Shown: positions 55,044 through 64,000 of the stretch, piece after piece | Layout: the number at the start of each line of letters is the position of its first letter | Numbering within the stretch: position 1 is the first letter of the stretch | Source of the DNA: Volutella citrinella | Lineage: Eukaryota; Ascomycota; Sordariomycetes; Hypocreales; Nectriaceae | Length of the DNA: 64,000 nucleotides | Assembly: GCA_034401135.1 (NCBI GenBank) | Contig: JAWZSP010000002.1 | Span: 1,984,001-2,048,000 of the forward strand | Direction: 5' to 3' | The notes under the pieces: model-generated | Told to the model about the DNA's origin: nothing | The model's input: the letters and a program-made list of their open reading frames with translations, nothing else | Databases searched by the model: none | Made by a program: the position numbers and the translations under genes

Positions 55044-56968
55044 ATGTCCTCACTCGTTTCTGAGTTCATTATCAACCCCGTCTTGCGACAAGCCCGCCGA
55101 TTTTCCGAGATATCCCGCTCGACCATTGCTGGCGATGGAGAACGCCCGACCCATCACGCCAACGCTATGAGCGAATCTAGCCCCGTCGACACCCCGGACT
55201 CCGATCTCCAACCATCCATCCCCGAGACACCTCCCCCGCGGCCTCTCAGCTCCTCCACCCAAGAGACGAGAGTTGATGAACCACTGCTGGAACCGATTAT
55301 GGCTGAAGATCCGCCACAGCGTGACCACATTAGCCTGGCGCTGAGCCCATCTGGGTCACGTCGCATCCCCGAGGACGATGGCATGCGTGAGGTGCGAGGT
55401 CGTATCCACGTCATCAACGACCAAGACATCCCCTCGACAGACAAAGCCAAGTTGATTCATGAGATTCTCCTGGAGGGTTACCGGGCATCGAAAACCGGCC
55501 CACGGGTCATTGAGAAGGGACCGGAGAAGCTGGAAGCGCCCGAGTCGCCCGGCCCGTCGGCCAGGCTGTCAGACCAGTCGCCTCTGGCCAGGGCCCAAAA
55601 GCTCTGGCAACAACACATGGGCGACAACTCGTCGAGCGCCGAGAAGTTCATACTAACGGCTGAGGATATTGCACCCTCATATGTGCCGATCAAGCGACGC
55701 AAGCAAAGCGGTAGTGCGGCGACGGCAGTGCCAGACGTGGTGTCAGAGCTGGACCAGCCGCTCGGGTGTCAACACTACGAACGCAATGTAAAGCTCCAGT
55801 GCTTTACTTGCAAGAAATGGTATACTTGCCGATTCTGCCACGACGCCAGCGAAGACCATAATCTGGTGCGCACCGAGACCAGGAATATGCTCTGCATGCT
55901 CTGCGCCACCCCTCAGAAAGCGTCCGATGTCTGCATCAATTGTGGGGAGACGACGGCACACTATTACTGCAATATCTGTAAGCTCTGGGAGAACCGCCAA
56001 CACAAACCCATCTACCATTGCAACGACTGTGGCATCTGCCGCCGAGGCATCGGCCTCGGCAAGGACTTCTTCCACTGCAAGGTAAGCATACGATTATTCG
56101 GTGACACTTGACACTCCGCTGATCCCGTAAATAGACTTGCCGTGCATGCATTTCGACTTCTATTGAAAGCTCGCACAAATGCATCGAGCGCTCCACGGAC
56201 TGCGACTGTCCCATTTGCGGAGAGTACTTGTTCACATCGCCACGGCCAGTGGTGTTCATGGGCTGCGGCCATAGTATACACAAGAAGTGCTACGACCAGC
56301 ACATGAAGGTTTCATACAAGTGCCCAATCTGTAACAAGAGTCTTGCGAATATGGAAAGCCAGTTCCGCAATCTAGACGTGGCCATTCAGAGCCAGCCAAT
56401 GCCTCCCGAGTTCCGAGATACCACCGCCGTCATTCTCTGCAACGACTGTTCAGGCAAGAGCACAGTCCGGTATCACTGGCTGGGGCTCAAGTGCTCCATT
56501 TGCCGATCGTACAATACCGTCGAACTCAACATCCTCAGTGGGGATCAGCGGCAAGTTCAACCACCGCCGACAGAAGACGGACAGCCTTCGGAAGAGCCTG
56601 TAGAGGCTCCTCAGCCGCGAACTTCAAGCATCAGCGCAAGCAGAGGCGCCATCCATATACCCAACCGCCGGAGGCACTCGTCGCATGGGATCGAGGCGCA
56701 GTATCGAGCACCAGATCGGATTGCACGGTCCGTGTCGCCAATGAACATGGGATTTGATTCCATCATGGCCTTTCTCGGAGAAGCGAACAATGACAATATG
56801 CTGGGGCTGTGGAGGAACCGTGGCGATGATGATGATGAAGATGAAGAGGATAGTGGCTCGGACGAGTCCGACACAGACGACGAAGTCAGCCGCGGCCCAT
56901 CCGATATCGAGGAGGAGGAGGAGGAGGAGGAAGATGATAATGAGATAATGCTGATTGGGCACCGGTGA
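55044..56968 (+). CDS. CHY-type/CTCHY/RING zinc-finger E3 ubiquitin ligase (RCHY1/Pirh2-like)
   Basis: Exons 55044-56081 and 56135-56968 (53-bp intron) give 623 aa. The ATG at 55044 is chosen because the frame upstream (from 54690) reads as leader and is poorly protein-like. About 230 disordered N-terminal residues precede the CHY zinc finger (GCQHYERNVKLQCFTC ... WYTCRFCHD), the CTCHY finger (HYYCNICKLW ... IYHCNDCGICRRG, then the spliced HCKTCRACI), a RING finger (CDCPICGEYLF ... MGCGHSIHKKC ... YKCPICNK) and the zinc-ribbon-like LCNDC ... CSICRSYNT. The C-terminus is strongly acidic, including a run of eight Glu. It acts as a ubiquitin ligase; targets are unknown. The intron lies exactly between two zinc-ligand cysteines. 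Confidence 0.93.
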
Positions 56969-57451
56969 CCCGGCAAACAACTGAATCACAACGGCCCGAC
57001 ACAGACAACCAGATTGATGATGACGGGTTCGATTAGGGTTGCTTTTTTGCTTTTGGAGTCTGGCAGTTTTGCAAGGCGTTTTAGGGTATGAAGATTACGG
57101 GATACCACCAGTTCAGGCTGCGTTCTTGCCCTGCATGAGGCTACGGCCGTCTTTTTCTCGTGTTTTATTTTTTGGTTAAATCAAGGTAGAGCGGCGTGTG
57201 TTTACAGCAAGGGGATCTCAGTTTGGATCAAAGAAGGGCAGGTGTTTTTCGGATTGGCCAGGCTTGAGGGCGGCGCATGTCACTGGCTGGGCGAAATGAT
57301 GGTTGTCAGTCGGGATGGTCGAGAAAAAGCAGCCAGCTTGCTTCTACCAAGGCTTCTTGTAATGACCAAAATGAATGATACAGTCCCGTAACTCCATGCT
57401 CCCATGAAACCCCTCCCCCAACGCCCAGTTTGCATTTTCGCCGAGCTGCTC
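56969..57451. other. Convergent intergenic region, no gene seen
   Basis: 483 bp of 3' flank between the CHY-RING stop and the MOZART1 stop; no frames of note. Confidence 0.5.
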
Positions 57452-57832
57452 TCACCTCCGCCGCGTCGAGCCAGTAGGCACGGCAGCCTGTTGTTGGACC
57501 TCCTGGGCCTCCTGGCGGAGCTGCCTGACGACTTGCTGTAGTAGGATGGGTTAGCTTACGCCCAGGGGCAAGGCCCGCGGCTCGAGGGGCCACACGTACC
57601 GCCAGCGCCTCGGGGTTGACGCCACGCTCAATCATGGAGATGCAGATGGACAAGGTGCGGCGGTCCAGTTGGCAGTTCTACGCGCACCCAAGAGTCAGAC
57701 GAGCGGTGCCGGCGAAGGCGAGTGTGGGCGGGGGGACGCGGGGGACAAGCGGCAACTTACGAGGATGGTCGAGATCTCGTGGAGAATGTCGACGGCCTGT
57801 TGGGCGGCGGCGTGCTTGTCGGGCTCGGGCAT
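57452..57832 (-). CDS. mzt1: Mitotic-spindle organizing protein 1 (MOZART1)
   Basis: A 77-aa gene in three short exons, 57832-57761, 57677-57600 and 57535-57452 (introns 83 and 64 bp), each junction in phase 0. The product begins [20 protein letters not shown], continues [19 protein letters not shown] and [17 protein letters not shown], and ends in a basic tail. This is the conserved three-helix MOZART1 fold. The protein binds the GCP N-termini of the gamma-tubulin complex and recruits it to spindle pole bodies. It is easily missed because no exon forms a long frame. Confidence 0.95.
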
Positions 57833-58475
57833 GGTGACGGCTTGATGATGCGGAAGTCTGGCTTCGCGCTGATCGCGAGGCCGAGGCGCTGCAGGAGTAG
57901 CCTGTGTTGGTGTGCCTTGCGTCCCACTGTGCCCACTGTCGCCAGCGCTAGCAGCGTTTTAGCGGGCGTGGGGTCGGTGGGCACCACGACACGCGACGGG
58001 GCTGATGCGGGGGCCTGCTCTACACGTGTAGAGCGGAAAACGTGCCCATGACAGGTGCTGCAGTCTGTTGGCAGAGGGATTGATAGGCCGTGGCTGTCGA
58101 ATCTGCCGACTACTCTGATTCCTCTTGCTCTGCTTTTTTTTTTTCATCATTTTTTACTCGGATGTGGTGGTTTGATTCCGTCACCAGGCTGAAAAACAAC
58201 AACGCACAAAGAAGCAACCGTTGTTGCCAACGTGTGTCCTGTACAAAACTCGAACCGCCGGTCGATGGCTTTTTCTGAACGAAACACATTCTTCCAGTTG
58301 ACGCGGATACCGGTGGGCAAGACGTGTTTGGATAATAATGGTAGCAAGTGTAGACCACAAGGGTGGTTGACTTAGGCATGGAAGAGTGCATCGCTATTTT
58401 AGTATTACACCAGACCCCGGTCGCTCTATACCGTCTTCACAAGGCTTTCCCATAATTCAAAATTCATACAAACGA
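57833..58475. other. Intergenic, no gene seen
   Basis: Promoter of mzt1 and 3' flank of the next gene; short frames only, with a T-run near 58135. Confidence 0.5.
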
Positions 58476-60005
58476 TCAAATCCACCCCGGCCCGGGGCAT
58501 TCTGTTGGCGAACATCCCGGGCCCGAAAATGCTCCTTCGTACTCTGACAGACTCAGGTTGCGCACCATGTATGAGTTGACCTCCTCTGTGCGTTGGCCGC
58601 CCCTGAAGACGAACCGCGGGTCCCCATATGGTTGATGATTCATCGGCTGGACTTTTGACCTTTCGTACGAAGGCCTCCGTCTATTCCCTTGCGAGTGGTC
58701 CTTGTTGAAGTAGTAGTCTGCCCATTCGCCGTCGTACATGTCGGTACCCCCGCCACGGCCGCCCCCACCACCACCAACTCCAGGACCACACTCGGCGTGC
58801 TCACACTCTTCGAGTGCCCGGCCGAGCTCACGCTCAAATCTCCGGTATACTTCAGGTGTCGACAAATCAGAGAGGGGGGTTTCGGGGGTGTTTAATTCGG
58901 TGTCTATCGTCAAGGCTGTGCGGATGGTGCGTGTCGACGGCGATGGCGGCTCTGAGTACAGGTTTGATTCCGGGTCCGAGCCATGGGAGGGCGTGGGAAC
59001 ATGTCGGTTTGGCCTGCTGAAGCTGAATTGATTCAGTGGCGGCGGATGGGGATGTCTCCTGGCGCTGAAGTGATGGCGGGCTGCTTTTGAGCTCGTCCGT
59101 TGTGGATAGGGTTGGAAGGCGTCGTGTCGCGGCTCTGCCACAAGCCCATCGTCCTCGCAGTTCTGGCAGACTCCCCAGCTCTCTGCCACCCCGACGTAGC
59201 AGACGCGGCACAGGGGGTCCGTGACGCTATCCTCGCGGATGCGGAACTGGACTGGATGCGAGCATAGCGCGTCCTCGGGTCGTGATGGTCGGCGCATCAT
59301 CCTGATGGATAGGCCAGAGCTGACGGATGGACGGTGTTCCCAGTCCCGGCTGTGGCTGTGGCTGGCTCTTTCATGATAATCCCGTGTCGAGTGTGGCGAG
59401 ATCTGGCTCTTTTCAATCTTCTTGCTGTCGACCCGTACCATTCTCAGCTGCGTCGCCTCGCTGATATGGGCGTGTGGTGAATACCCCCGGATGGAGTAGT
59501 TTCGTATCTTGAGGTTGCAATCGTCCGACGGCGAGCTGCTTCTTGCGCTGTTCGCGTCCACTGTTCTCCTCCTGGCGGCAGAGTGTCTCACACTCGCTTC
59601 ATGCATCTTCTCCAGCTGCCACAATTCCTCGTCCTCGACGACATCGACCTTGGCTGCTTCTTGCTCATTCTCCGTGTCTCGCCCCTGGCCGTCCCCGGGC
59701 ACGTCGCTCTGATTCTCTTCAATCTCGTCATCATCAGACCAGGCAGATTTTGGCTGGTCGGACGCTCCCGGCCTCCCGAGACTGATGAGAAACCTCCTGC
59801 ATTCCTCGTCGTTGGGAATCGATGGTTGCACGGTGGCTGCATCCTCTCGGCCGGTTTGATGCACAATGCTGATCTCCCTGCGCGCCACGGCCTGCTTTCC
59901 TCCAAAGACTCGGAACCTCATCCTCTTGGCCGCCAGCTGGTCCCGCCAAGACGGCCAGTCGCCATTCTTGCACTTGGGGGCATTTGGCTGCATCGTCTCT
60001 CTCAT
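58476..60005 (-). CDS. Conserved-looking disordered protein with a CxxC pair motif
   Basis: A single exon of 509 aa, family not recognised. It is rich in Ser, Arg, Pro and Glu; an acidic stretch (about 90-125, SAWSDDDEIEENQSD) includes a possible coil DEELWQLEKMHEAS. The only structured-looking part is near residue 265: CRVCYVGVAESWGVCQNCED, a CxxC-x10-CxxC arrangement that could bind one zinc. A Gly run and the conserved-looking end FVFRGGQRTEEVNSYMVRNL follow. No signal peptide or membrane segment. Length, composition and lack of stops support a real gene; the ATG at 60005 is the first in frame, but an upstream exon is possible. Function unknown. Confidence 0.7.
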   Translation of the reverse strand: MRETMQPNAPKCKNGDWPSWRDQLAAKRMRFRVFGGKQAVARREISIVHQTGREDAATVQPSIPNDEECRRFLISLGRPGASDQPKSAWSDDDEIEENQSDVPGDGQGRDTENEQEAAKVDVVEDEELWQLEKMHEASVRHSAARRRTVDANSARSSSPSDDCNLKIRNYSIRGYSPHAHISEATQLRMVRVDSKKIEKSQISPHSTRDYHERASHSHSRDWEHRPSVSSGLSIRMMRRPSRPEDALCSHPVQFRIREDSVTDPLCRVCYVGVAESWGVCQNCEDDGLVAEPRHDAFQPYPQRTSSKAARHHFSARRHPHPPPLNQFSFSRPNRHVPTPSHGSDPESNLYSEPPSPSTRTIRTALTIDTELNTPETPLSDLSTPEVYRRFERELGRALEECEHAECGPGVGGGGGGRGGGTDMYDGEWADYYFNKDHSQGNRRRPSYERSKVQPMNHQPYGDPRFVFRGGQRTEEVNSYMVRNLSLSEYEGAFSGPGCSPTECPGPGWI

Positions 60006-60643
60006 GTCGATGTTTCAGCGAAACATGTGGGATGGCGAGCTGGGGTCGGCAAGAGACAGCTCCCCTGGAGTCATGTCCCTACTTAGGGGACTGACGATAC
60101 TATGTACCACGTTGCCCGGCATCTCCATGCCCGTTCTTTGAGTTCTGGGGTGACATTTGGTCCAAACCTTAAGCGGTCGCCCTCTGCTTGGTCTGGGTCG
60201 GGCGCTCCGATACTCATACTTTTCGACGCCATGCGGGGCATCGCACCTTGTTGGTTGCGGCAAGTGACAGCAAGCCACCAGCAGCGATTCGGCGATTGTC
60301 TCAGACAAAGAATGCGGCGTGCGGAAGGTGTGGGCGACGTGGGTGGGGGTCGCTGGCCAAGACGATCTCGGACACTGGACTCTGGAGTGGCAACAAGAAC
60401 AGGGTCCGCCGCCGCGCCCGTCGATCCGCAAACGCTGGGATGGAGCATAAAGTGACCCATCGGAGCCTTTTCCCCCATACAATCCCATTCCATCTTCTTT
60501 TGGACGGTCGCCCTGGATACTTGCCAGGCCCTAGACCGAGACATCTCGAACGGCCCCCCTTCACACCCTCTCCACGGCTTGGGCCAGCTAACGCTACATG
60601 CGGCCGGATCCGAGAACTCTGGGCCTGGGACCCTAGCGCAAGT
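60006..60643. other. Intergenic, no gene seen
   Basis: 638 bp between the SLC12-like stop and the start of the disordered protein on the same strand; presumably the promoter of the latter. Confidence 0.5.
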
Positions 60644-63416
60644 TCAGCGGCTCACAGTAACCGTCATGCTGTTGCTGAGAACCATGAGCGTTGGCGGAAG
60701 CCGATTGCACAAGACCTCCACATCTGATAGATACTGGACCGTTGCCGCGTCGCTGGCACTCGTTCCTTCTTTCGGGATGGGCAGCGTAGTGAGGACTGCC
60801 GCCGTGTCCTTCGAGTGCCCGCGCATTAGTTCGTTCAAGATGAGGTGCTGTGCACGGCTCGGCAACTGGTTAAATGACAATTTGATGCCGTCTGTCGCGT
60901 AAATAGAACTCGGTGCCTCTTCTGCCGCCTGTCGTGAACCCAGACTGTATCTATCGAACATATCGGATGCGCTTCTACAGCCCGCGCCTTGCGCCAACGA
61001 GGAAAAGTGTGAATTCTGCCTCGAAAGGGGCCGTGGGCTTGGCGCGGGAATCGATGATTCATCGCCAATCACACCGCTTCTGCCATCCTCACCGCCGCAT
61101 GCAACCCTCATGTCCGGGGTTGGTCCGTTGGTGAACTTTCCTATCGACGACTGTCTGGATGCTGCCGGCCGATCTGTTCTAGGCGCTTCGAGATTGATCT
61201 CTTTAAACTCTGGCGGCACAAGGCTGGTTTTTGACCCTTCTGCATCCATGACTGTGTCCTCTGGTACTGGGCTACCTAGTGGTCGAACGGCAGACAACTG
61301 TCTTGAAATGCTGGGTAAGAATGGTGTGCTGGTGCCTGATGAACCATCGTGGCGTAGGCGTAATGTGTCGCCTCCCCTTACCCTCGTTGGACTTATCGGT
61401 TGAGAACTGCCGGGAACCCCTAACGTGGCCGCAGCTTCCAGGGATTCGAAAGAGGGAAATGCGTGGAGCTTGTTGGGTTTGGCTCCCCTGCCGTCCATCT
61501 CAACGCGAGCTTTGGAATTCGAAAGGTCCTGCATCCATTCGGGTATCGAACGTGGGCCGGGTGTGGACTGCGGAAGGCGAAGCCTCCTGGCCTTGAGCAA
61601 AGGTTGTGTTGCCGGTATTGTTCCATAGGGAGGTCCAGCAACCGTTAGTTCCGACCTATGGACATCTTGTCTGCTTCCCCAGATGCGTCCATCCAAACTG
61701 TCCTCGGCCCCTGAAGCGAGAAATGGCTGCGAGAGTAGTGGTTGTCTCGATCCGTCTTCAGACTCAGGGGTTCCTTGCTGCATCCGCGAGCTGAGCCCAT
61801 AAGCCATCTCCTCGTCAGGTTTACAGCTGCGGCCACTGACCGTCTCATCGTTGTTGTCTTTCGATGCCGAGTGCTGAAGTGCATCGGGTTGTAGATGGTT
61901 TGTGTGAATGCCTGAGTGGATGCCCATCCTGGCTAGGCTGGTGATGGAAGGCTTCCTAGGCAATTCGGCGACTTCGAACGTACTCGCCCATCGACGCTCC
62001 AAACCACGCTCGTGGGGGTTGTAGGCCCCTGAGCGACGGAACAGCGACTGGGCAAGACGTGTTCGGTGATTTTCCTCTTGACTCGAGCTCATCATGCCCA
62101 TCTGGCCCCGGAACATCTGAAGATCGTCCCACCACTGCTCATACTTGAGGGTTTCGTTCACGACTATTTCCCAATCAATATCATGACTTTCCCCGTGGAT
62201 GACAAGGTCGTAGGTATTCAAGTCTCCCGAATCCAGCCACAAGACCCCAACCTCGGCATCTATGCCGAGTTGCTCCAAGAGGCCCTGAAGCCGAGCCCGT
62301 TGCTCGGCCACTTCATGCTCATATTCCACAAACACCATGACGCGCAGCGAATAGCCGCAACCCCAGGCTCGGGCACTATGAAGAATATGGCCCAGATGCA
62401 ATGTTAACGTATCTTGGCAATTTTAGTATACTGGTCGGTCTGGGAACTCGGCCTGCCCACTCACATGTGTCAAAATTCGAGGCCAAGAGGTTTCCTCCCC
62501 TGGACGCGACCTCTGCGGACATCTGAATCGGCCATACGTCTATAAATTTCTTGACTCTGGTATTTGATGTCTCCAATTCATGAAAACCATATCCGACGGC
62601 AACGTTGATGCGACAATTCAACGCCAGATCTTCCAAAATGGTCATATACTGGGCTGGAGACATCAATTCCTCGGTACGAATGGCGTAGGGTGGAGCGGAT
62701 CCCGCCATCGGACCAGTGCCTCCCAAATTCCGGAGATATTGTCCATTGGGCTTGGGGGGGCGACGCATTTGTTCTGTTGGAGATATCGGGATATCCGGTA
62801 TTCGCAGTTTGAAACTGGATTTGCGCAGTTCTTCCATGTTATAGAAGCCGAGAATAGCGATATTGGGTCGTGTGGCTCCCACACCAGCCGATAGGATCAG
62901 GTTGCGAATGCCCCAATTAATGTTTGGAGCCATTGTGAGTTGAACCGAAGCTTTTATTCGAGCAAGCCCTGAAACGTGGCTCGCCCAAGCATGTTGCTGG
63001 ATCCTTGCTCCATGAACGCCAGAACCCAAACCGTCAGTTATAATGACATGCCCAAGGATGTAGAGGGAGCCACGCTTCAACAAAGAATTGCAAAACTCTA
63101 TCAGTTTTGGTTGACGACGGGGGTTGTTCACCAGCAGGACAACATGCGGGAAAAACTGCTGCTTCGGCCGCCACCGCAGCAAGTGCCTTCTCACCTGGGG
63201 GTAGATGAGTGTTTTGGAAATAAGCATCAGACAGCAAAGGCACACCAGGCTGTAAATCGAAACGACAATGTAAGTCATGAGGTAGGGGGTGTAAACGCCG
63301 AACATGACACCCGGGTTGTCATATCTTAGCTCAGAAATCGAGCCTGAATGACAACCGTGGTCGCCCCAAGCTTCACGACAGCCTGATTGAGTGCCAACAA
63401 ACCCGTGGTCTCTCAT
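60644..63416 (-). CDS. SLC12-related protein: C-terminal cytosolic half with a single N-terminal membrane segment
   Basis: Two exons, 63416-62465 and 62412-60644 (52-bp intron), encode 906 aa. From about residue 70 on, the protein follows the cytosolic domain of fungal SLC12 cation-chloride cotransporters (Vhc1-like): TLIYPQVRRHLLRWRPK, HVVLLVNNPRRQPKLIEFCN, LYILGHVIITD, spliced FDTYTLTLHLGHILH, SLRVMVFVEYEHEV, then a long disordered insert and the intact family ending LPSRAQHLILNELMRG to LPPTLMVLSNSMTVTV. The N-terminus has only one hydrophobic segment, FGVYTPYLMTYIVVSIYSL, which resembles SLC12 TM1 (GVFxPxxLN). The other eleven helices are not found between or upstream, as far as base 64000. 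So this is an internally deleted paralogue, either decaying or a soluble/tethered derivative. Confidence 0.75.
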
Positions 63417-64000
63417 TGTGAATGCAATCGCACTTCACTCCGACCAGCCGTTGGGCAACATGGGCGACGGTTCCTTGCATGGATGGGTTATGGAGGGACG
63501 GAATTCGACGGTAGCGGTGGAATGGAGTAGTAGACAACGGCTTGGGATGGAAACAATGGTCTGATGAGGTCAGGTCATATAACAAGGACACCAGAATCCG
63601 GCATGCCCGTACTCGGTTGGCGACCTTGGCTTGTACAGGCAAGCAGATGGTCTCAGTTCGGTGAAGCCCTATCGACGTGACACTGGAACCAAACAGGGTA
63701 CGGCCATCGATGGATGGAGGTCCTCCGAGGGTACTATTATACCCCCCAGGCCACGAAGCCGCCCTGGCCGCCTCTTGCGCTGAGAACAACAAGCTGGCCG
63801 ACTAGGCCAATGAAGGCCTTTCGACACCACCACTTGTTGTGTAGATCGCCCCGATCTGGCCAACCAAGACCCTAGAGGATGCCGGATGAAGGCACAGGCA
63901 GGGCTTCGTAGGAATCCAGGGCGCACATCGCCCTGTTCTGGGGCATGCCTAGTGAGCTGAACCCCGCCAAAGGTGCTGCAGCGCGATAGTGGCCACCGGC
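63417..64000. other. Right edge, no gene seen
   Basis: The minus-strand frames here are open for up to about 139 codons but have no membrane character and do not continue the SLC12 family N-terminally. Probably the promoter of the SLC12-like gene. Confidence 0.4.

Noticed and set aside
1..64000. tRNA or rRNA genes
   Set aside because: No stretch showed a convincing B-box with matching acceptor stem by eye; a covariance-model search would be decisive.

Overview
The window is nuclear DNA of a filamentous ascomycete. Most genes carry 50-110 bp spliceosomal introns with GTAAGT-type donors and CTAAC/CTGAC branch sites. The gene content (Zn2Cys6 regulators, MOZART1, PMT2, a CHY-RING ligase, an ABCC pump) fits Pezizomycotina, probably Sordariomycetes and perhaps Hypocreales; the genus cannot be read from the sequence. 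All exon joins below were made by hand from reading frames and splice signals.

Left part (1-27.7 kb): an accessory cluster around peptide and (hydroxy)proline use. It holds an OPT oligopeptide transporter (cut by the window edge), a Zn2Cys6 regulator divergent from an ABCC transporter, three S10 serine-carboxypeptidase genes (two with an intact triad, one with the triad broken), an MFS monocarboxylate-type transporter, two proline-racemase-fold enzymes with different catalytic pairs (Cys/Thr = trans-3-hydroxy-L-proline dehydratase type; Cys/Cys = racemase/epimerase type), a ketimine-reductase-like ornithine-cyclodeaminase family enzyme, an amino-acid permease, a first-exon remnant of an enoyl reductase, and a second Zn2Cys6 regulator. 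A conserved element (CCTAWWTNGG core plus a CGG-containing flank) sits in the TF1/ABC, carboxypeptidase-1/MFS, dehydratase/carboxypeptidase-2 and carboxypeptidase-3 promoters. The permease, racemase and ketimine reductase instead carry CCGA/TCGGC-rich promoters, so the locus looks like two adjoining regulons. Inferred logic: secreted carboxypeptidases trim peptides, OPT and the permease import products, and the dehydratase plus ketimine reductase turn trans-3-hydroxyproline into proline.

Middle (28-44.6 kb): looser, gene-poor DNA with a secreted three-repeat PAN/Apple-like protein, a secreted FMN-dependent 2-hydroxyacid oxidase/dehydrogenase, a membrane-anchored methyltransferase next to an amine-oxidase-like flavoprotein (a possible lipid-modification pair), a Pro-rich low-complexity protein and an arginase-fold protein with an altered metal site.

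Right part (45-64 kb): mostly housekeeping genes: a CTL-type choline-transporter-like protein with a 13-nt first coding exon, a Rab4-like GTPase with a Pro-rich insert, the mannosyltransferase PMT2, a CHY/RING E3 ligase, MOZART1, an unassigned disordered protein, and an SLC12-related gene that keeps the full cytosolic C-terminal half but apparently only one transmembrane segment.
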